From positions 5,864,704 through 5,928,703 of the forward strand of contig NC_045139.1 in assembly GCF_008831285.2 (NCBI RefSeq): 64,000 nucleotides of DNA, read 5' to 3'. The position numbers and the translations under genes are program-made. The notes under the pieces are model-generated. The model was given only the letters and a program-made list of their open reading frames with translations. It was not told where the DNA came from and ran no database searches. Positions within the stretch are counted from its first letter, which is position 1. Every line of letters starts with the position of its first letter. Origin of the DNA: Nymphaea colorata. Taxonomy: Eukaryota > Streptophyta > Magnoliopsida > Nymphaeales > Nymphaeaceae. Below are positions 11,101 through 22,750 of this stretch, in pieces.

Positions 11101-11934
11101 TCTTCATGTATAGATTGTATGACGTGCAATACGGACTTTGAGAGATTATGAGGGAGTGAAGAATGTATGTTTCATATGAATGAATCTTGATGGATTATGA
11201 GAGAAAGAAGAATGAATGTTCCATATAGTTTCCATTCTCGTTTCATGCATTCACTTTCACTCAAAATCAATGGCACCACATGCACATTCTCAAGAAATTA
11301 AGTGATTCAAATTTAAGTTGCAAAAAGTGACCAAGTCATATTGCAATGAGAATTTGTAAACTTCACTTAACTTCAAAAGAAAACACAAGCAATGCATTCA
11401 TAATATTTTGGCCAAAATGCATTTGAAAAACAACATGTTTTCTAACAATTTGGAACCTATGTTCTTTCAAAAGAATGAATTCTACAAATCACATGATTTG
11501 ACAAAAGAAGAGTTCAAAATCAATTTTTATCATAAGATGATCATCATCATCTAGAGTTCACAACAAAGAACTCAATTCCAAATCTTCAAAAATCCTCAAG
11601 AATTATGTGTTTTAAATAACACCAAAACAAAGGATTTTAAACCAACTTGAAAACCCCCAATATTCAAATTCATTTATTCAAAAAAATGAATTTCGGTTCT
11701 TGAATCCAAAACCTCAATGCATAAGCATATAGGACTTACATCAATAACTCGTATATGATCCAAATGATCTTCAGTCCTTGGTCTAATTACCCCTGTTAAA
11801 GGCGGCAGGAACGGTTGGACCTCGTACCGACGAGCGGATCCCTTTCTCTTGAAAATTTTCTCAAAACCCCAATTTTAAAAGAATTTTGCTGACTCGCATT
11901 TCGACCTTCTTGAAAAGGGAGTGGGGTGCGAACA
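8116..11934 (+). repeat. 3' LTR of the Ogre/Tat-like element (about 3.8 kb)
   Basis: The LTR opens with TGTTAACACC directly after the polypurine tract and closes with GGTGCGAACA at 11925-11934. The reverse complement of the end matches the start at 8 of 10 positions, giving the usual TG...CA inverted termini. At 3819 bp it is long, as known for Ogre relatives. It contains a TATA box at 9493-9500, small AT-rich blocks and no credible ORF. The partner 5' LTR is outside the window, so the boundaries rest on the polypurine tract and the terminal inverted repeat only. Confidence 0.8.
9493..9500 (+). promoter_or_regulatory. Candidate TATA box of the LTR promoter
   Basis: TATATAAA follows a CTCCTCCTC-rich stretch about 1.38 kb into the LTR. 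In a 5' LTR copy this would start the genomic RNA around 9525. Inferred from motif and position only. Confidence 0.5.
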
Positions 11935-12211
11935 GGTTATTATAGTGGTATCAGAGTCGGTTCAACACTAAGAGCTAAGGTTCCACACATGTGGATGCAT
12001 GTGTTTTAAGTGGTGTAAATTGTAACATCCAAAAAATTTAGTCTCGTATTGAATATTGCAAGAGATCTTCAATGGCTTATAAAAATGGTTATTAAATAGA
12101 TAGTTATCTTGGTTCCTAACCTTTTTGGGGTTGAAGCTTAAACTGATAGGGAGTAGATTAGGATCTATTGAATCTAGGACTCGAGCTTAGAAGTGAGTTG
12201 GGGTTGTTACA
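11935..12211 (+). mobile_element. TRIM-like LTR element remnant (5' LTR edge, PBS, short interior, 3' LTR)
   Basis: TGGTATCAGAG at 11946-11956 matches the usual primer-binding site complementary to initiator tRNA-Met. About 64 bp later comes a 191-bp segment, 12021-12211, that starts TGTAACATCC and ends GGTTGTTACA, with perfect 7-bp inverted termini TGTAACA/TGTTACA, as expected of a small LTR. The bases just before the binding site, GGTTATTATAG, resemble the end of that LTR plus following bases (GGTTGTTACAATAG). The simplest reading is a miniature LTR element whose 5' LTR was almost wholly separated by insertion of the large retrotransposon. A clear target duplication for the small element was not found. 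Confidence 0.55.
11946..11956 (+). promoter_or_regulatory. Primer-binding site, initiator tRNA-Met type
   Basis: TGGTATCAGAG is the common plant LTR-element primer site. It lies 11 bp after the end of the large LTR, where flanking DNA would be expected, and so probably belongs to another element. Confidence 0.7.
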
Positions 12212-14173
12212 ATAGATCATATTCATATGCAACACTGCTGGCAATTTTCAACACTGGGATTAAGTAAATGGAATTTATAAACACTTGGTTTCCTATGAAC
12301 CAATTTGTAATATTGAAGAGTCAGAGAGGACAACCTATGTGATAATCGAATCTGCTTTTGTTCTCCTTCTAGAGGACAAGAATTATTGGGATTTGAAACA
12401 ATGCCACTTACTTATTATTGAAAATTTTACAAAAGTTTGGTCGACTTTTGATACTATTACAAAAATACGCTAAAGTTTCAATTTTTTTTTCATTTACCCA
12501 CTTCTTAATTATCCGCGATTCAAGCAGTTAAATGCAATAAGTACAAATCCCGGGCCTGTTTTTGGTTACCTTTTTAAAAGTTGGGCTGGTTTTGAGAGAA
12601 TTTTCATTAATGATTCTGCTCATGTCCTGCAATATTTAAAATAGTTTAGTATTTACCATCAATCATGGCAACCTAAAGCATTTGCTCGAGTCGGTCAGGA
12701 CGGCCAAGAAATTAAAGTCACCAAGTTGGTTCGGACATGATGAATGGATGTTCCTTACTGCAAAAGTCCAAATTATTACATTATTGAATGGGGGAGACCC
12801 CATGGCTTTTACCAACTAAAAAGCTTCTCATTCTGGAAGTTTGTAACTGGCAGATGCTTCTTTTCTTGTTCATCTTCGATCCACCTACCAAACGTGGTTT
12901 CAGTTTTTTGAAAAGTAAATTGAAAGACCTTCTTCAGTAAAATGCAACCACAAGAATTATGCAGTTGGGTGTAGAAATGTTTTTTTTTTTTTTTTTTAGG
13001 GATTGAACTCATGCATTGCATAATAAAAATATGTTTTCTTTTACATATAAGGCCGAAAACTACATTGGTATTTTAAAAAATATTTACTGCAAACATATAA
13101 GGCCGAAAACAGCACAAATAATTGATCCCGACAATTAAAAAACAATTAAGAAGAAAAAAAAAAAAAAGCAGGGTCGAGGCGACCCAGAGGGTTGTTGAGA
13201 TGGGCCAGCTCAGCTCCGGTGGAAGCGGGACCCACACATTCTACCCACCATCGTCCTTGGGGTGTGGGCCCCACCGGGTTCCGCCTCCCCCGAACGCACG
13301 TTGACTACAAACAAAGCACATGGTCTTGTGGGCCCCACTGCTCCCCTTTCTCATTCCGGTGGATCCCACTCTCTTTTCTTTTTCATCATTGATATTAGTT
13401 AAATATAAAAGGTCCGTAGATTCTTAAACCGCAAAAATTAAATATAGCCTAAAAACATGTGCTTATGAATCTAAGGTAAATTTGATTAAGTAGACGAGTT
13501 CTTTTAAAAGGTCTCTCTATGTTGGCGTCAAGGGATGACTAGAAATGTTATTTTTGGGAGAGAAGATGGTTCTCTTTTTGGTTTAAGATCATCTAGATGT
13601 ATTTTGAAAATAATTACTAATAAATATTATATATAAGAATCGAGAAATCACTTAAAATACATGTTTGAAGAACACCAACTTTTCCTTTTTTGAAAAAGAA
13701 ACCGCAGTGTGATTTCTGCTCCCCATTTGGTTTTTTGATCTAAGAAGAAAACGCATATTCACATAATGTTAAGAACACAGGTTACTCATTGTGCCACCCA
13801 ATCTTGGACCACTCAAAATGGGTCTGCTTTTTAATAGAGGTCGACAACCAAATGAGTGATTATGGTGACATTTTCACCTTTCGAATTGACTTGTTTGTAT
13901 TTATATGTGATTTGAGTTCATTTTTTTTTTGCTTATGAAACTGCATGTGACTCCAAGTCCACTTTATGATTGAATCTGAATCTTTACTCGATCATTGGTA
14001 ACCGGATATCCTTAATTGGACGCACTCGACCCGTTTACGTCTCTATCCCCCAATTCACATAGATCGAGGAGAAAACCAGCAAAATGCTTCTCGCAAAGAA
14101 AGCCTTTCCCACGTTGCTCGTAGGAAACAAAAATGTCATTGTTACGAGAGTTGTTCAAACACTTGTGTAGGCC
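12212..14173. other. Intergenic DNA, no gene recognised
   Basis: AT-rich sequence with homopolymer runs (T-run near 12980, A-run near 13150) and a GC-richer island at about 13170-13350 rich in GGGCCCCAC-type words. Open frames are all under about 100 codons, lack splice support and show no recognisable domain. Confidence 0.6.
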
Positions 14174-14900
14174 AAAGTTGATAAAGCTAAAAAGCTTTTT
14201 CCTTCCAGTTTTACATAAACGGAAAAAAGAAATTACATACATTTTTAAGAAAATTGGTGTAATGAACAAGGCGAACGTTGGTGGGCAGGCAATTGCCATT
14301 TTGAATTTCTAAGACATAAACTTTCTGTATTGCAAAAGGAGAGTCACTGATGAGCAAGTTGAAGTGCAGTGAGATATGCCTGAGGGACTAAAGTAGGCCA
14401 GGTATTCGAAAAGGTCGTTTGGTAGTAAGAACACTCAGAGTGTCTCACAAATCTACTCATAGATTGATATAGATTCATGTAACAGTAGTTTTTTTATAAA
14501 TTTATCCAATTTTTAAGGCAAATTTACCACGAGACATTCACAGATTGACTTTGATGCCAAATAACCCATAAAGTTAATAAAGCTAAAATGCTTTTCCTTT
14601 TAGAGTTTTACATAAACAAAAAAATAATCATATATGTAATGAGGTGGGGTTGATAAAGAGTTAGTTTTTATTTCAAAACTTTAAGACAAACTCTTTTTGT
14701 TGCAAAAGAAGAACCACTTATGAGTAGGTTAAAGTCCAATAGGATATAGCATATTAAGAGGTCGTTTGACAGTAGGAGCAAGAACACTCTGAGTGTTCCA
14801 CAAATCTATCCATAGATTGGTGCAAATTTATGTAACACTAGTTTTTTTTGTAAAATCTATCCAACTTTCGAGACAGATTCAGTAACAGAGTGAATTGGAC
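14174..14900. repeat. Diverged tandem duplication, two units of about 0.33-0.4 kb
   Basis: Unit 1 (about 14174-14569) and unit 2 (about 14570-14900) share ordered blocks: AAAGTT(G/A)ATAAAGCTAAAA, TTTTACATAAAC, a TTTCT(G/T)-TTGCAAAAG block, a (T/G)AGGTCGTTTG(G/A)(T/C)AGTA block, CTCAGAGTGT/CTGAGTGTT, then CACAAATCTA followed by CATAGATTG. They are clearly homologous but diverged, with several indels. No coding capacity seen. A shorter relative lies at about 37445-37560. Confidence 0.75.
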
Positions 14901-17241
14901 GAAGGTTTAGACTCTTTTTCACCCACGAAAAATAATCATTATCTAAAAAACCAAATGCAGCCGATCTTTTAACAAAGTGAGATGAACGAAGATGTCTTTC
15001 TAAAAAGAAATCCCGTGCCGATCGAGAGCTGGTAGAACATTGCTTAACTCTCTGTAGTTGGGCCCTTCACTTCTTCCAGCTTCTTTAAGTATAAGCAAAA
15101 GGAATTCCAATTATTTATGAGCCCACATGAAGAATGTGAAGTGAGGTTGAACTTTCTCCCACAAACAAGAGTGCCTGACTCGTCACTCGACACATCACGT
15201 GTAGTGTGTGTTCACCATTCATCCCTCCGTGCTGCCTTTAAATTGGGTTCTAGATCCCAATATCAAATTAAATCTGTGTTTTGGGGTAAAAATTTTCCCG
15301 TCAGGTCAACTTAAGTTGACGTAGCTAGTGAAGTAAAACCGAGGCGCGTGATTGCTGGTTGAAAACGTCTTAGACCCGGAAAAGGGCGAAGAACATACAA
15401 ATGAAATAAATAATGTCTTCTAAAGTCAACTCAGTTTATAAACATGCATTTAATACCAGAAGGATACAATAAACTAAAGTAGTATGGAGAAAAGATGAAT
15501 AGATTAATTATCCGTTCCAAGTGATTCGGAAACTTCCTTCCTCTCGGCTTAACCCCAGCTTGCCTATAAAAGAAACACTGATAGAGCTGAACTGATTCTA
15601 TTCGAATCGAATCGGCCGATTCTAATAATTAAAATGGGATTTCTGCTTAAAATCTCAGATCCGAAGCTATCAAACAAAACACTTGCATCAAACAAAATTA
15701 AAAGTGGCAGGAGTATGGAATTAGTTTTTCCAAAAAAAAAAGAAGAAGAAATAATTGGTGCTAGCACACAAGCAAGTCAAAACGCGTGCCCATATAAGAA
15801 GAAGTATCTTGACAGTAAAGAGCTGGAAGTTGCTTGAGTAGGGATAACAGATGGCGTGCCCCATTCCGATCGACCACAGACTCATCTTTGCTTTCTCCAC
15901 CCCTCTTCGACAGCTATTTTCCAGCTTTTATATATTGCCTATATATATATATATGTGATGTATTCATTTATATATTTATTTGCAATAGAAGATTATATAA
16001 TCTCCTTTCAGATCTTAAACATGACTTTCTTTTCAATGTAAAAAAATAAAATATAGCATCTTAAGAGTGGATCTTCGATCTAATCGATCCATTTTTAAGA
16101 GAAGCTCAAGTAGTAAATGAACACCTAACTTTGATAATGTACTATACTGTAAAATTAAGAACTTAAGATCATCAGTATGTTGTTAAAACCTTGGATTTGA
16201 ACTCCAAGCATGGGGAGAGTCAGATCACTTCAAATCCTCGGATCGTTTAGACAAGAGCACCGTGATGGTACCATTAAAATATATTATGTTAAGTGCTTTG
16301 CACATTCCTTTTAACACTTGATATATATGACCTTGGTGGTAACCTTTTTCACTAATTTATTTGGATCGAAGTATGTAACTTAAGCAAGGGCTCCAAATTT
16401 GTAAGACCCATCTATGACATTAGATTCTACATGTAAGAGAAAGTAATCATAGCAGAATTAAATTAAAGTTAAACTTATGAAACATGGTTGTATAAATGAA
16501 GACTTCTAGAACCAAGAAGAGAGAAAAATTAAAACTCCCTGAACGCATTAAAACCTTTTGGTATTTCTCACACTCCATAAAATGCGGGCAAAATAAATAC
16601 ACATAATAAAACAGAGGGCACATGGGCTTCATTGACCTTCAAGATCTCGCCTGCGGGGGCGTACTTTGTTTTCCACATAGAATATACAACGGTACAAAGA
16701 GCAACCTCACAAAAGCATGAGGTCATCCTCTTCACTGCTGTGACCCACCTTCACTCCTTCCCGTGTTCCGCACTTCCCCTCCTTCCTCGTCGTCTTCATC
16801 TTGAGATATGGCAGTTTTGTCATCGCACATCCGCTTTGATTGCCTCCCTTTTTCTTAGCCAACCATGAGTTGGCGATTTGGTTTTAGCGCACAAAACGCA
16901 GACGCCAATTCTAGTTTAATACTGCGGCGTGTGAGCTTTGAGGGGCGGTATAATTAAGCCTCAGTTATTGTAGGGGGGGAGAAAGAAAAGATAAAGACAG
17001 AAGATGGCGATCTCGGGATTGCAGGAGTTGTAAGTGAAAAGAGAATGGCGGGTAAGAATCACATTCTACAAAAGGGCAGGGGTGGATTTCAGGGATCATT
17101 CTCCACCACTCACGCATGAGAGAGAGAGAGAGAGAGGTTTGTGAAGACCTAGAACTGTTGTTTATGAGTTGTGAGTAGCAGTAGTGCAGAAGGGAAAGAG
17201 CGGTGAGATAGAGGAGGCACAGAGAAGAAGGAGTTTCCGGG
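14901..17241. other. Intergenic DNA upstream of the SKU5-like gene
   Basis: No gene recognised. It includes a (TA)n-like stretch near 15943-15955 and a (GA) microsatellite at 17118-17136 about 105 bp upstream of the SKU5-like start, probably in its promoter or 5' leader. A longer frame begins at 17184 upstream of the chosen ATG, but it is out of frame with the signal peptide. Confidence 0.5.
17118..17136. repeat. (GA)n microsatellite
   Basis: About nine GA units near the expected transcription start of the SKU5-like gene; GA/CT tracts in 5' leaders are frequent in plants. Confidence 0.85.
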
Positions 17242-20200
17242 ATGAAGGGCTTGGTTTTGTACTGGTTCATCGTCGTTATTTCGGCGGCAGCCGTGAATGG
17301 AGAGAGTCCTTACCGGTTCTTCACTTGGAATGTCACTTATGGTGCCATCTATCCCCTCGGAGTCCCGCAGCAGGTATGCCATATCTCTCTGTCTCTCTCT
17401 CGTTTCTTGTTCATGATCATGAACATGGTCGAGAACTTCTTCTTTTTCTTCTTGTCTCTGCCGGTAAAGGCCGGGTTATGTGATGAGAAGTGCGGTTAAT
17501 TTTCTGTTTGGTTGTAACGTCATGGGATCATGGCCGTTGTTGCAGGTAATTCTCATAAACGGGATGTTTCCCGGGCCTGACATAGAATGCGTCACCAATG
17601 ACAACATCATCGTGAACGTCTATAACAGCTTAACTGAGCCTTTCCTTATCTCATGGTAGGTTGCTAACCTCCTTTCTCTCTCTAAATTTGGAGTAAATCC
17701 TTTCTGATTTCATAGCAATCTTTCCCTCCCTCTCTCGCTTTCTCTGCAAAAAATTCGGTGCCATTGTGAAGTGGATATGGCAGGACTGTCAATGATTTCG
17801 GCTGTCGGTGGTTTCTCTCTCGCTTTTGTTACAAAACAAAGTGGGGAGTCTTCCTTTACTTGTTTCTGTCGTTTATAAGAATAATGCTCATGTGCATATA
17901 TACACATGCTTTTGGCTTCTACTTTCTAAAAAATCAGCTCTCTCTCCATCACATTCTCGAAGGTTTCTTAAGGCCCAGGCTCACCCACCCACCTAACTTA
18001 GCCTTGGCTAGCCTGTCCTTAATTTGGCTCGATCCGCTTAACCGGTCTAAGTTGACTGTAGCTTGAGAGAGAAGGGAAGAGTGAAATATTTTCCCCAAGA
18101 AAAGTACAGGGCAGAATTTTGTCTATGATTTTTCTTTCGTACAAACACACCGATCGGAACCAATTTACTATCTAATCGGGTGGACCTTACCTCTGTTTTC
18201 CTTTCCCAAGGATGAACCGCGTTAGATGGAAACGACCAAGATCCTGATCTCCATGATCAGCGATCACATGAACCACCATATGAGAATCTGCAACAAGAGC
18301 AATGGAGATCAGGAACTTGGTCTCCATTCAGACTGCATTCAAGCAAATTTGGGGGTAAAATTGATGCGGGTTTGTGTTTTAGGGACGGGATCCAGCAGAG
18401 GAGGAACTCATGGCAGGATGGGGTGTACGGGACCAACTGCCCAATCCCTCCTGGGAAGAACTATACGTATGTGATGCAGGTGAAGGACCAGATTGGCAGC
18501 TTCTTCTACTTCCCTTCTCTTGCCTTCCACAAAGCAGCCGGCGGGTTTGGTGGCATCAGAATTCTCAGCAGGCCTCTCATCCCCGTTCCCTTCGCCGACC
18601 CCGCCGGCGAGTTCACCGTCCTTATTGGAGATTGGTTCAAGCAGAACCATACAGTAAGTAGTTGTTCTCTCTGTTAGCGTCAATGCAGATCGGCGGGAGC
18701 TGGAATGGGTGTTTTTAAGGAGCTAAATGTTTAATTTGATCTCAGGCGTTGAGGAGGATCTTAGATGGAGGGCAGAGACTTGGGTTTCCAGATGGAGTTC
18801 TCATTAATGGCCACGGTTCCGGTGGTGCAACTTTTACTGTTGAACAGGGTACTTCTCGTGAGCCTCCTCTCTTTTACATTTTTTTTGGCTGACCATGTCG
18901 AGTTAAACTCTTTTTTTCAAACTTTAGATCAACTCGTAAGTTTAAGAACTCCATTGTTATCTTCAAATTTATGCATTTTCAGTCAGAGGAGAAAGTTCTG
19001 AGTTTAGATTTGCAAATTTGAAATGAAAAATCAGCACCTTGCAATAATTTTGATGAAGATTATGAACATGAAATCTGAGAATCTTGGATCCAAAAATCTC
19101 AAACAGATGAAAGACATTGAAATGCGTATCCTACTGTCACAGTTTTTCTTATCGTTCTTTGAGGATGGATTTCTCCGGCTGCCTTTCTATAGCCACCAGC
19201 CAAGTTTCCTTCCATCTCGGCACTTGGGCAGCTATCCAAGAAAGCAATTAAAGCCTCCCAAGTGTTTGATTAATTTCCAAGTATTTGAAGAACTTTCTTG
19301 CACATGCTGATCACAAATTTTCCTTGTCATTTTCCACAGGAAAAACATACAGATTCCGAATATCAAACGTGGGGTTGACGACGTCCCTGAACTTCCGGAT
19401 TGAGGGACACGGCATGAAGCTGGTGGAGGTGGAAGGCACACACACGATCCAGAACACGTACACCTCCCTCGACGTCCACCTCGGCCAGTCCTACTCCGTG
19501 CTCGTCACCGCCGATCAGCCGCCCAAGGACTACTACATAGTGGTCTCCACCCGCTTCACGGACAGAGTTCTCACCAGCACCGCTGTCCTCCATTATAGCA
19601 ACTCGGCCACGCCAGTCTCCGGCACGCCGCCCGGCGGGCCCACCACCCAGATTGATTGGTCACTCAACCAAGCACGTTCCATAAGGTATACACCATAATC
19701 TATCGACAAGCGCCGGCTGGTCCTGGATGGCCGGCCTGGCCGGAACTCGATACAAAGATGTACTTAGGACCTAGGCCGGCCGGATTGCTGACCAGTACTT
19801 TTGTTTTGCTCCTGGATGTGCATTATATAGGACAAATCTTACGGCCAGCGGACCCAGGCCAAACCCACAGGGCTCGTACCACTATGGGCTGATCAACCTG
19901 ACCAGGACCATCCAGCTATCGTCGACGACGGCAGTGCTGAACCGGAAGCAGAGGTATGCCGTGAACAGCGTGTCGTTCGTGCCGGCGGACACGCCGTTGA
20001 AGCTGGCGGACCACTTTCATATCAGCGGAGTGTTCACGCTAGGGAGCATTCCAGACGCGCCGAACGGGGCCCCGGTTCGCTTGGACACGTCGGTGATGGC
20101 GTCAGATTACAGAGTGTTCGTGGAGATAGTGTTCCAGAACCGCGAGAATGTGGTCCAGTCATGGCACCTGGACGGCTACTCCTTCTTCGTCGTCGGGTAA

Positions 20201-21019
20201 GCCTTATTAAGTTTGGTGAATGAAATATTTTGTAAGTATTTTATGAATTTATTCCAAAGCTTGAAACATATTGATATATGTATTTTTAATAATATTTATA
20301 AAGTATTCCAACTACCAAACAATGAATACATAATCCAACTACCAAACAATGAATACATAAGTTCTTTTAGTTGTTTTTACATGGTTCATTAAATTCTCTT
20401 GGCTGCATAGTGTGACATATTTTTTAAGAGTTTTTTTGTGATTGAACAGGATGGACGGTGGAAGTTGGACGCCGGCCAGTAGGAAGGGATACAACCTCCA
20501 AGATGCAGTGTCTCGCAGCACCACTCAGGTAAAGTTACCCCGGGTTTAAGGATCTTATCAAATTCTAGTGTACAAAATCAGATTTTGGTCTCACATTTAA
20601 TGCATCCAAACCATAGTTATAAGTGTACATAGGATCTTGAAGATACATCAAAAGGGGCTTAAAAATATACAATCTAGAATTGATCAAGGAGATACATACT
20701 CAATATGCACTTAATATTACCATATGGTACGTTGCTAGATATCACAATCTTGGTTGTACTTAATCAACTGATGCGAAACACGACTCTTGTTTGGTTAATC
20801 TTGCAGGTTTATCCTAGTTCATGGACTGCAGTTTATGTGATGTTGGACAATGTTGGTATGTGGAATGTGAGATCGGAGAACTGGTACCGCCAGTACCTGG
20901 GCCAACAGTTGTACCTGAGAGTGTATTCCCCGCTCGAGAACATCAGGGATGAGAACCCAATTCCGTCCAACGCGCTTCTCTGCGGCCGAGCAGCCGGCCG
21001 CAGCACTCGGTCGCTATAA
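17242..21019 (+). CDS. SKS: SKU5-similar (SKS) multicopper-oxidase-like protein, L-ascorbate oxidase homolog, 8 exons
   Basis: Exons read by hand: 17242-17373, 17546-17655, 18383-18653, 18746-18848, 19340-19685, 19831-20196, 20450-20528, 20807-21019. All have GT-AG borders, and the phases sum to 540 codons (539 aa), the usual SKS length. Residues 1 to about 20 form a signal peptide (MKGLVLYWF...), so the product enters the secretory pathway. Three cupredoxin domains are recognisable: FTWNVTYGAIYPLG, then QVILINGMFPGP, DGVYGTNCPIPPG, GGIRILSRPLIPVPF, SNVGLTTSLNFRIEGH and SWHLDGYSFFVVG near the C-terminus. The HWHG copper motif of true ascorbate oxidase is replaced by SWDG, and other ligand histidines are missing, as in the SKU5/SKS and Bp10 group, whose role is in cell-wall growth or pollen rather than proven oxidation. 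There is no hydrophobic GPI tail. Confidence 0.93.
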
Positions 21020-21349
21020 TACGGACCCAATGTTGGTGGCTCTTTCAGACTGATTGGGGAAGTTCATTGTCCATTAGCACAAGATTTTTAAGTTGTTTCA
21101 TCAAATAATCGATGAAGATTGAACAAAAAGTAATTAGTAGATTGTATCAGAGAACATCAGGTCAATAAAATGATTTTCCGGTTTTAGGGGGCAATTTGCT
21201 TTCGATTGTATTAGACTATTGCCCCATGATATGATTATGAAGCTCAAAGTCCAATTGTTATGGAATTCTCTTTCATTCCTGAAAATTCAATTGTTCGTTC
21301 TCCTCAAAATCAATTTACTCTCTCTCTCTCTTCCATCACTTTTGAGTGG
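21020..21349. other. 3' flank of the SKU5-like gene
   Basis: Probable 3' untranslated region followed by AT-rich spacer. A short CT repeat (about 21317-21330) precedes the LINE relic. Nothing else recognised. Confidence 0.5.
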
Positions 21350-22220
21350 CCCTTCCTACACCAAAGAATGCTGTTTGGGCTCTCGACTCTAGTAAGACGC
21401 ATGACGTTGATGGTTTTACTATTGAGTTTTTTCGCACCTTTTGAGAGGCTTGTAACGTTGACGTGTTCGCGTTTTGTGATTAATTTGCTTTCAACTTTGT
21501 CTTTTTTAATGAAACCACATGCGTCTTGGTACCTAAGCATTTTAACCCTATGAAAGTTAGCCATTTTCTAACCCGATCTCCATCTTAGGCCTACAAGATT
21601 ATCGCTAAGTTGCTTTTCATGCGGATTGCGCCTGTTATGTCTTTTATCATTAACCTCTTTTAGGTTGCTGTCATTAAGGGTCGACGTTGTTCACTTCCTC
21701 TACTGTCTCTGCGTCTTCTCTCTTTCATCTTTAAGTTGGATATTTTTAAGGCCTTTGATTCGGTTAGTTGGGAGTCCTCATCTGACCTCCCCACCCCTCT
21801 TGCTTTTGGTCCATTGTTTCAGCAGTGAATCATTTTGCTTGTCACTGGGGCACAACTTGCGATCTCTTTCAATGGGATGTGTGGCGAATTCTTCTTTCTC
21901 GGTCAAGACCTCTATCAGTTATCGCCATTGCTCTTAAACTTAGTTGCCAAGTGCTTTTCTGCCTTATTACATCATGTTGCGGTCGTTGGTTTCCTCACAC
22001 CATATTCACTCCCTCAGTTACAGACATTCTGCACCTTCCAATATGCTGACGATTTTTTCCTATTTAGCACTGTTTTCTGCAAACAAATTGTGAGAACTTG
22101 GTTCATCCTTTGAGTTTTTAAGTTCATATCGAATAGTTCTATTAATTCCTCTAAATGTCACATTTTTTTCATCCATAGCACTTCATCTATCGAAAGAAGC
22201 TTCAATGTCATAAATCTTTA
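21350..22220 (+). mobile_element. Decayed L1-type LINE reverse transcriptase fragment
   Basis: Conserved pieces of a plant L1 reverse transcriptase occur in order but in different frames: a DGFTIEFFRTFWE-like block near 21410, a VPKHFNP-like block near 21530, a YKIIAKLL-like block near 21595, KLDIFKAFDSVSWE-like coding near 21735-21775, an LSPLLLNLVA block near 21920, and FQYADDFF at about 22037-22060 with the YADD catalytic box. Stops and indels break the frame throughout. No 3' poly-A tail or target duplication was identified, so the fragment ends are approximate. Confidence 0.8.
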
Positions 22221-22750
22221 GGTCGTATTTGGATGACATCTTAAAAAAAATATATTTTGAAAAAAATTGTTTTGTGGAAAAATAAATTTTTAATGATTTT
22301 CAAACAATTAGTTTATATGTTTACATAACGCATTCAAAACATTTTTTTTTTTTAAATAACCCGGGGGACCAGGATATTCAATTAATAAGGTTTTCTCAAA
22401 CTCATTTTCTTGAAACCTTAATCCAAACACATGAAAAAAAACTATTTTACTCCAAAATCATCCAAACACAATCTAAGTTTTATATCAATGTGTAAAATTG
22501 TCCGATCTATTTACGGCCCCGAGGACTCTCATCCAAACCCGGACCTTCTCGGGCTTGATTCAGTTCGGATTACGGTTGAAATCCGATCCATTGACACGGG
22601 CTTACTTAACCAGTTAACCTCTTGTTGCCGAACCGAGGGTTAGATCGTATCGTCTCGGGAGGAAAGCCCGTACCCGGACGATTTGTAACGCCGTAGTTGT
22701 GGCCTTGCTGAGAGGCGAGGAATTCCCTTTCGCCTTTCTTCTTCCCTGGG
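22221..22750. other. Spacer and 5' leader of the RBM18-like gene
   Basis: AT-rich sequence with T and A runs around 22240-22350, then a GC-richer part from about 22510 that probably holds the promoter and 5' leader of the next gene. No separate gene is recognised. Confidence 0.4.

Larger units (their letters stand above)
1..11934 (+). mobile_element. Ogre/Tat-like Ty3-gypsy LTR retrotransposon, 5' end outside window
   Basis: Seen, in order: ORF1, gag, aspartic protease, intron, reverse transcriptase, degenerate RNase H, second RNase H, integrase, non-coding tail, polypurine tract (8101-8115) and a 3' LTR (8116-11934). The domain order and the integrase after RNase H make it Ty3-gypsy. An extra complete RNase H, an additional ORF before gag and an intron between protease and reverse transcriptase are features established for the Tat branch, and the last two for Ogre elements. 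The 5' LTR, primer-binding site and start of ORF1 lie left of the window. Gag is frameshifted while pol is fully open, so this copy is probably not autonomous, but it is not ancient. Confidence 0.92.

Noticed and set aside
11935-12020. Tandem head-to-tail copy of the large retrotransposon starting after its 3' LTR
   Set aside because: Possible, but the sequence after the primer site turns after about 64 bp into a small LTR with its own inverted ends, which fits a TRIM-like element better. Not fully excluded without the upstream flank.
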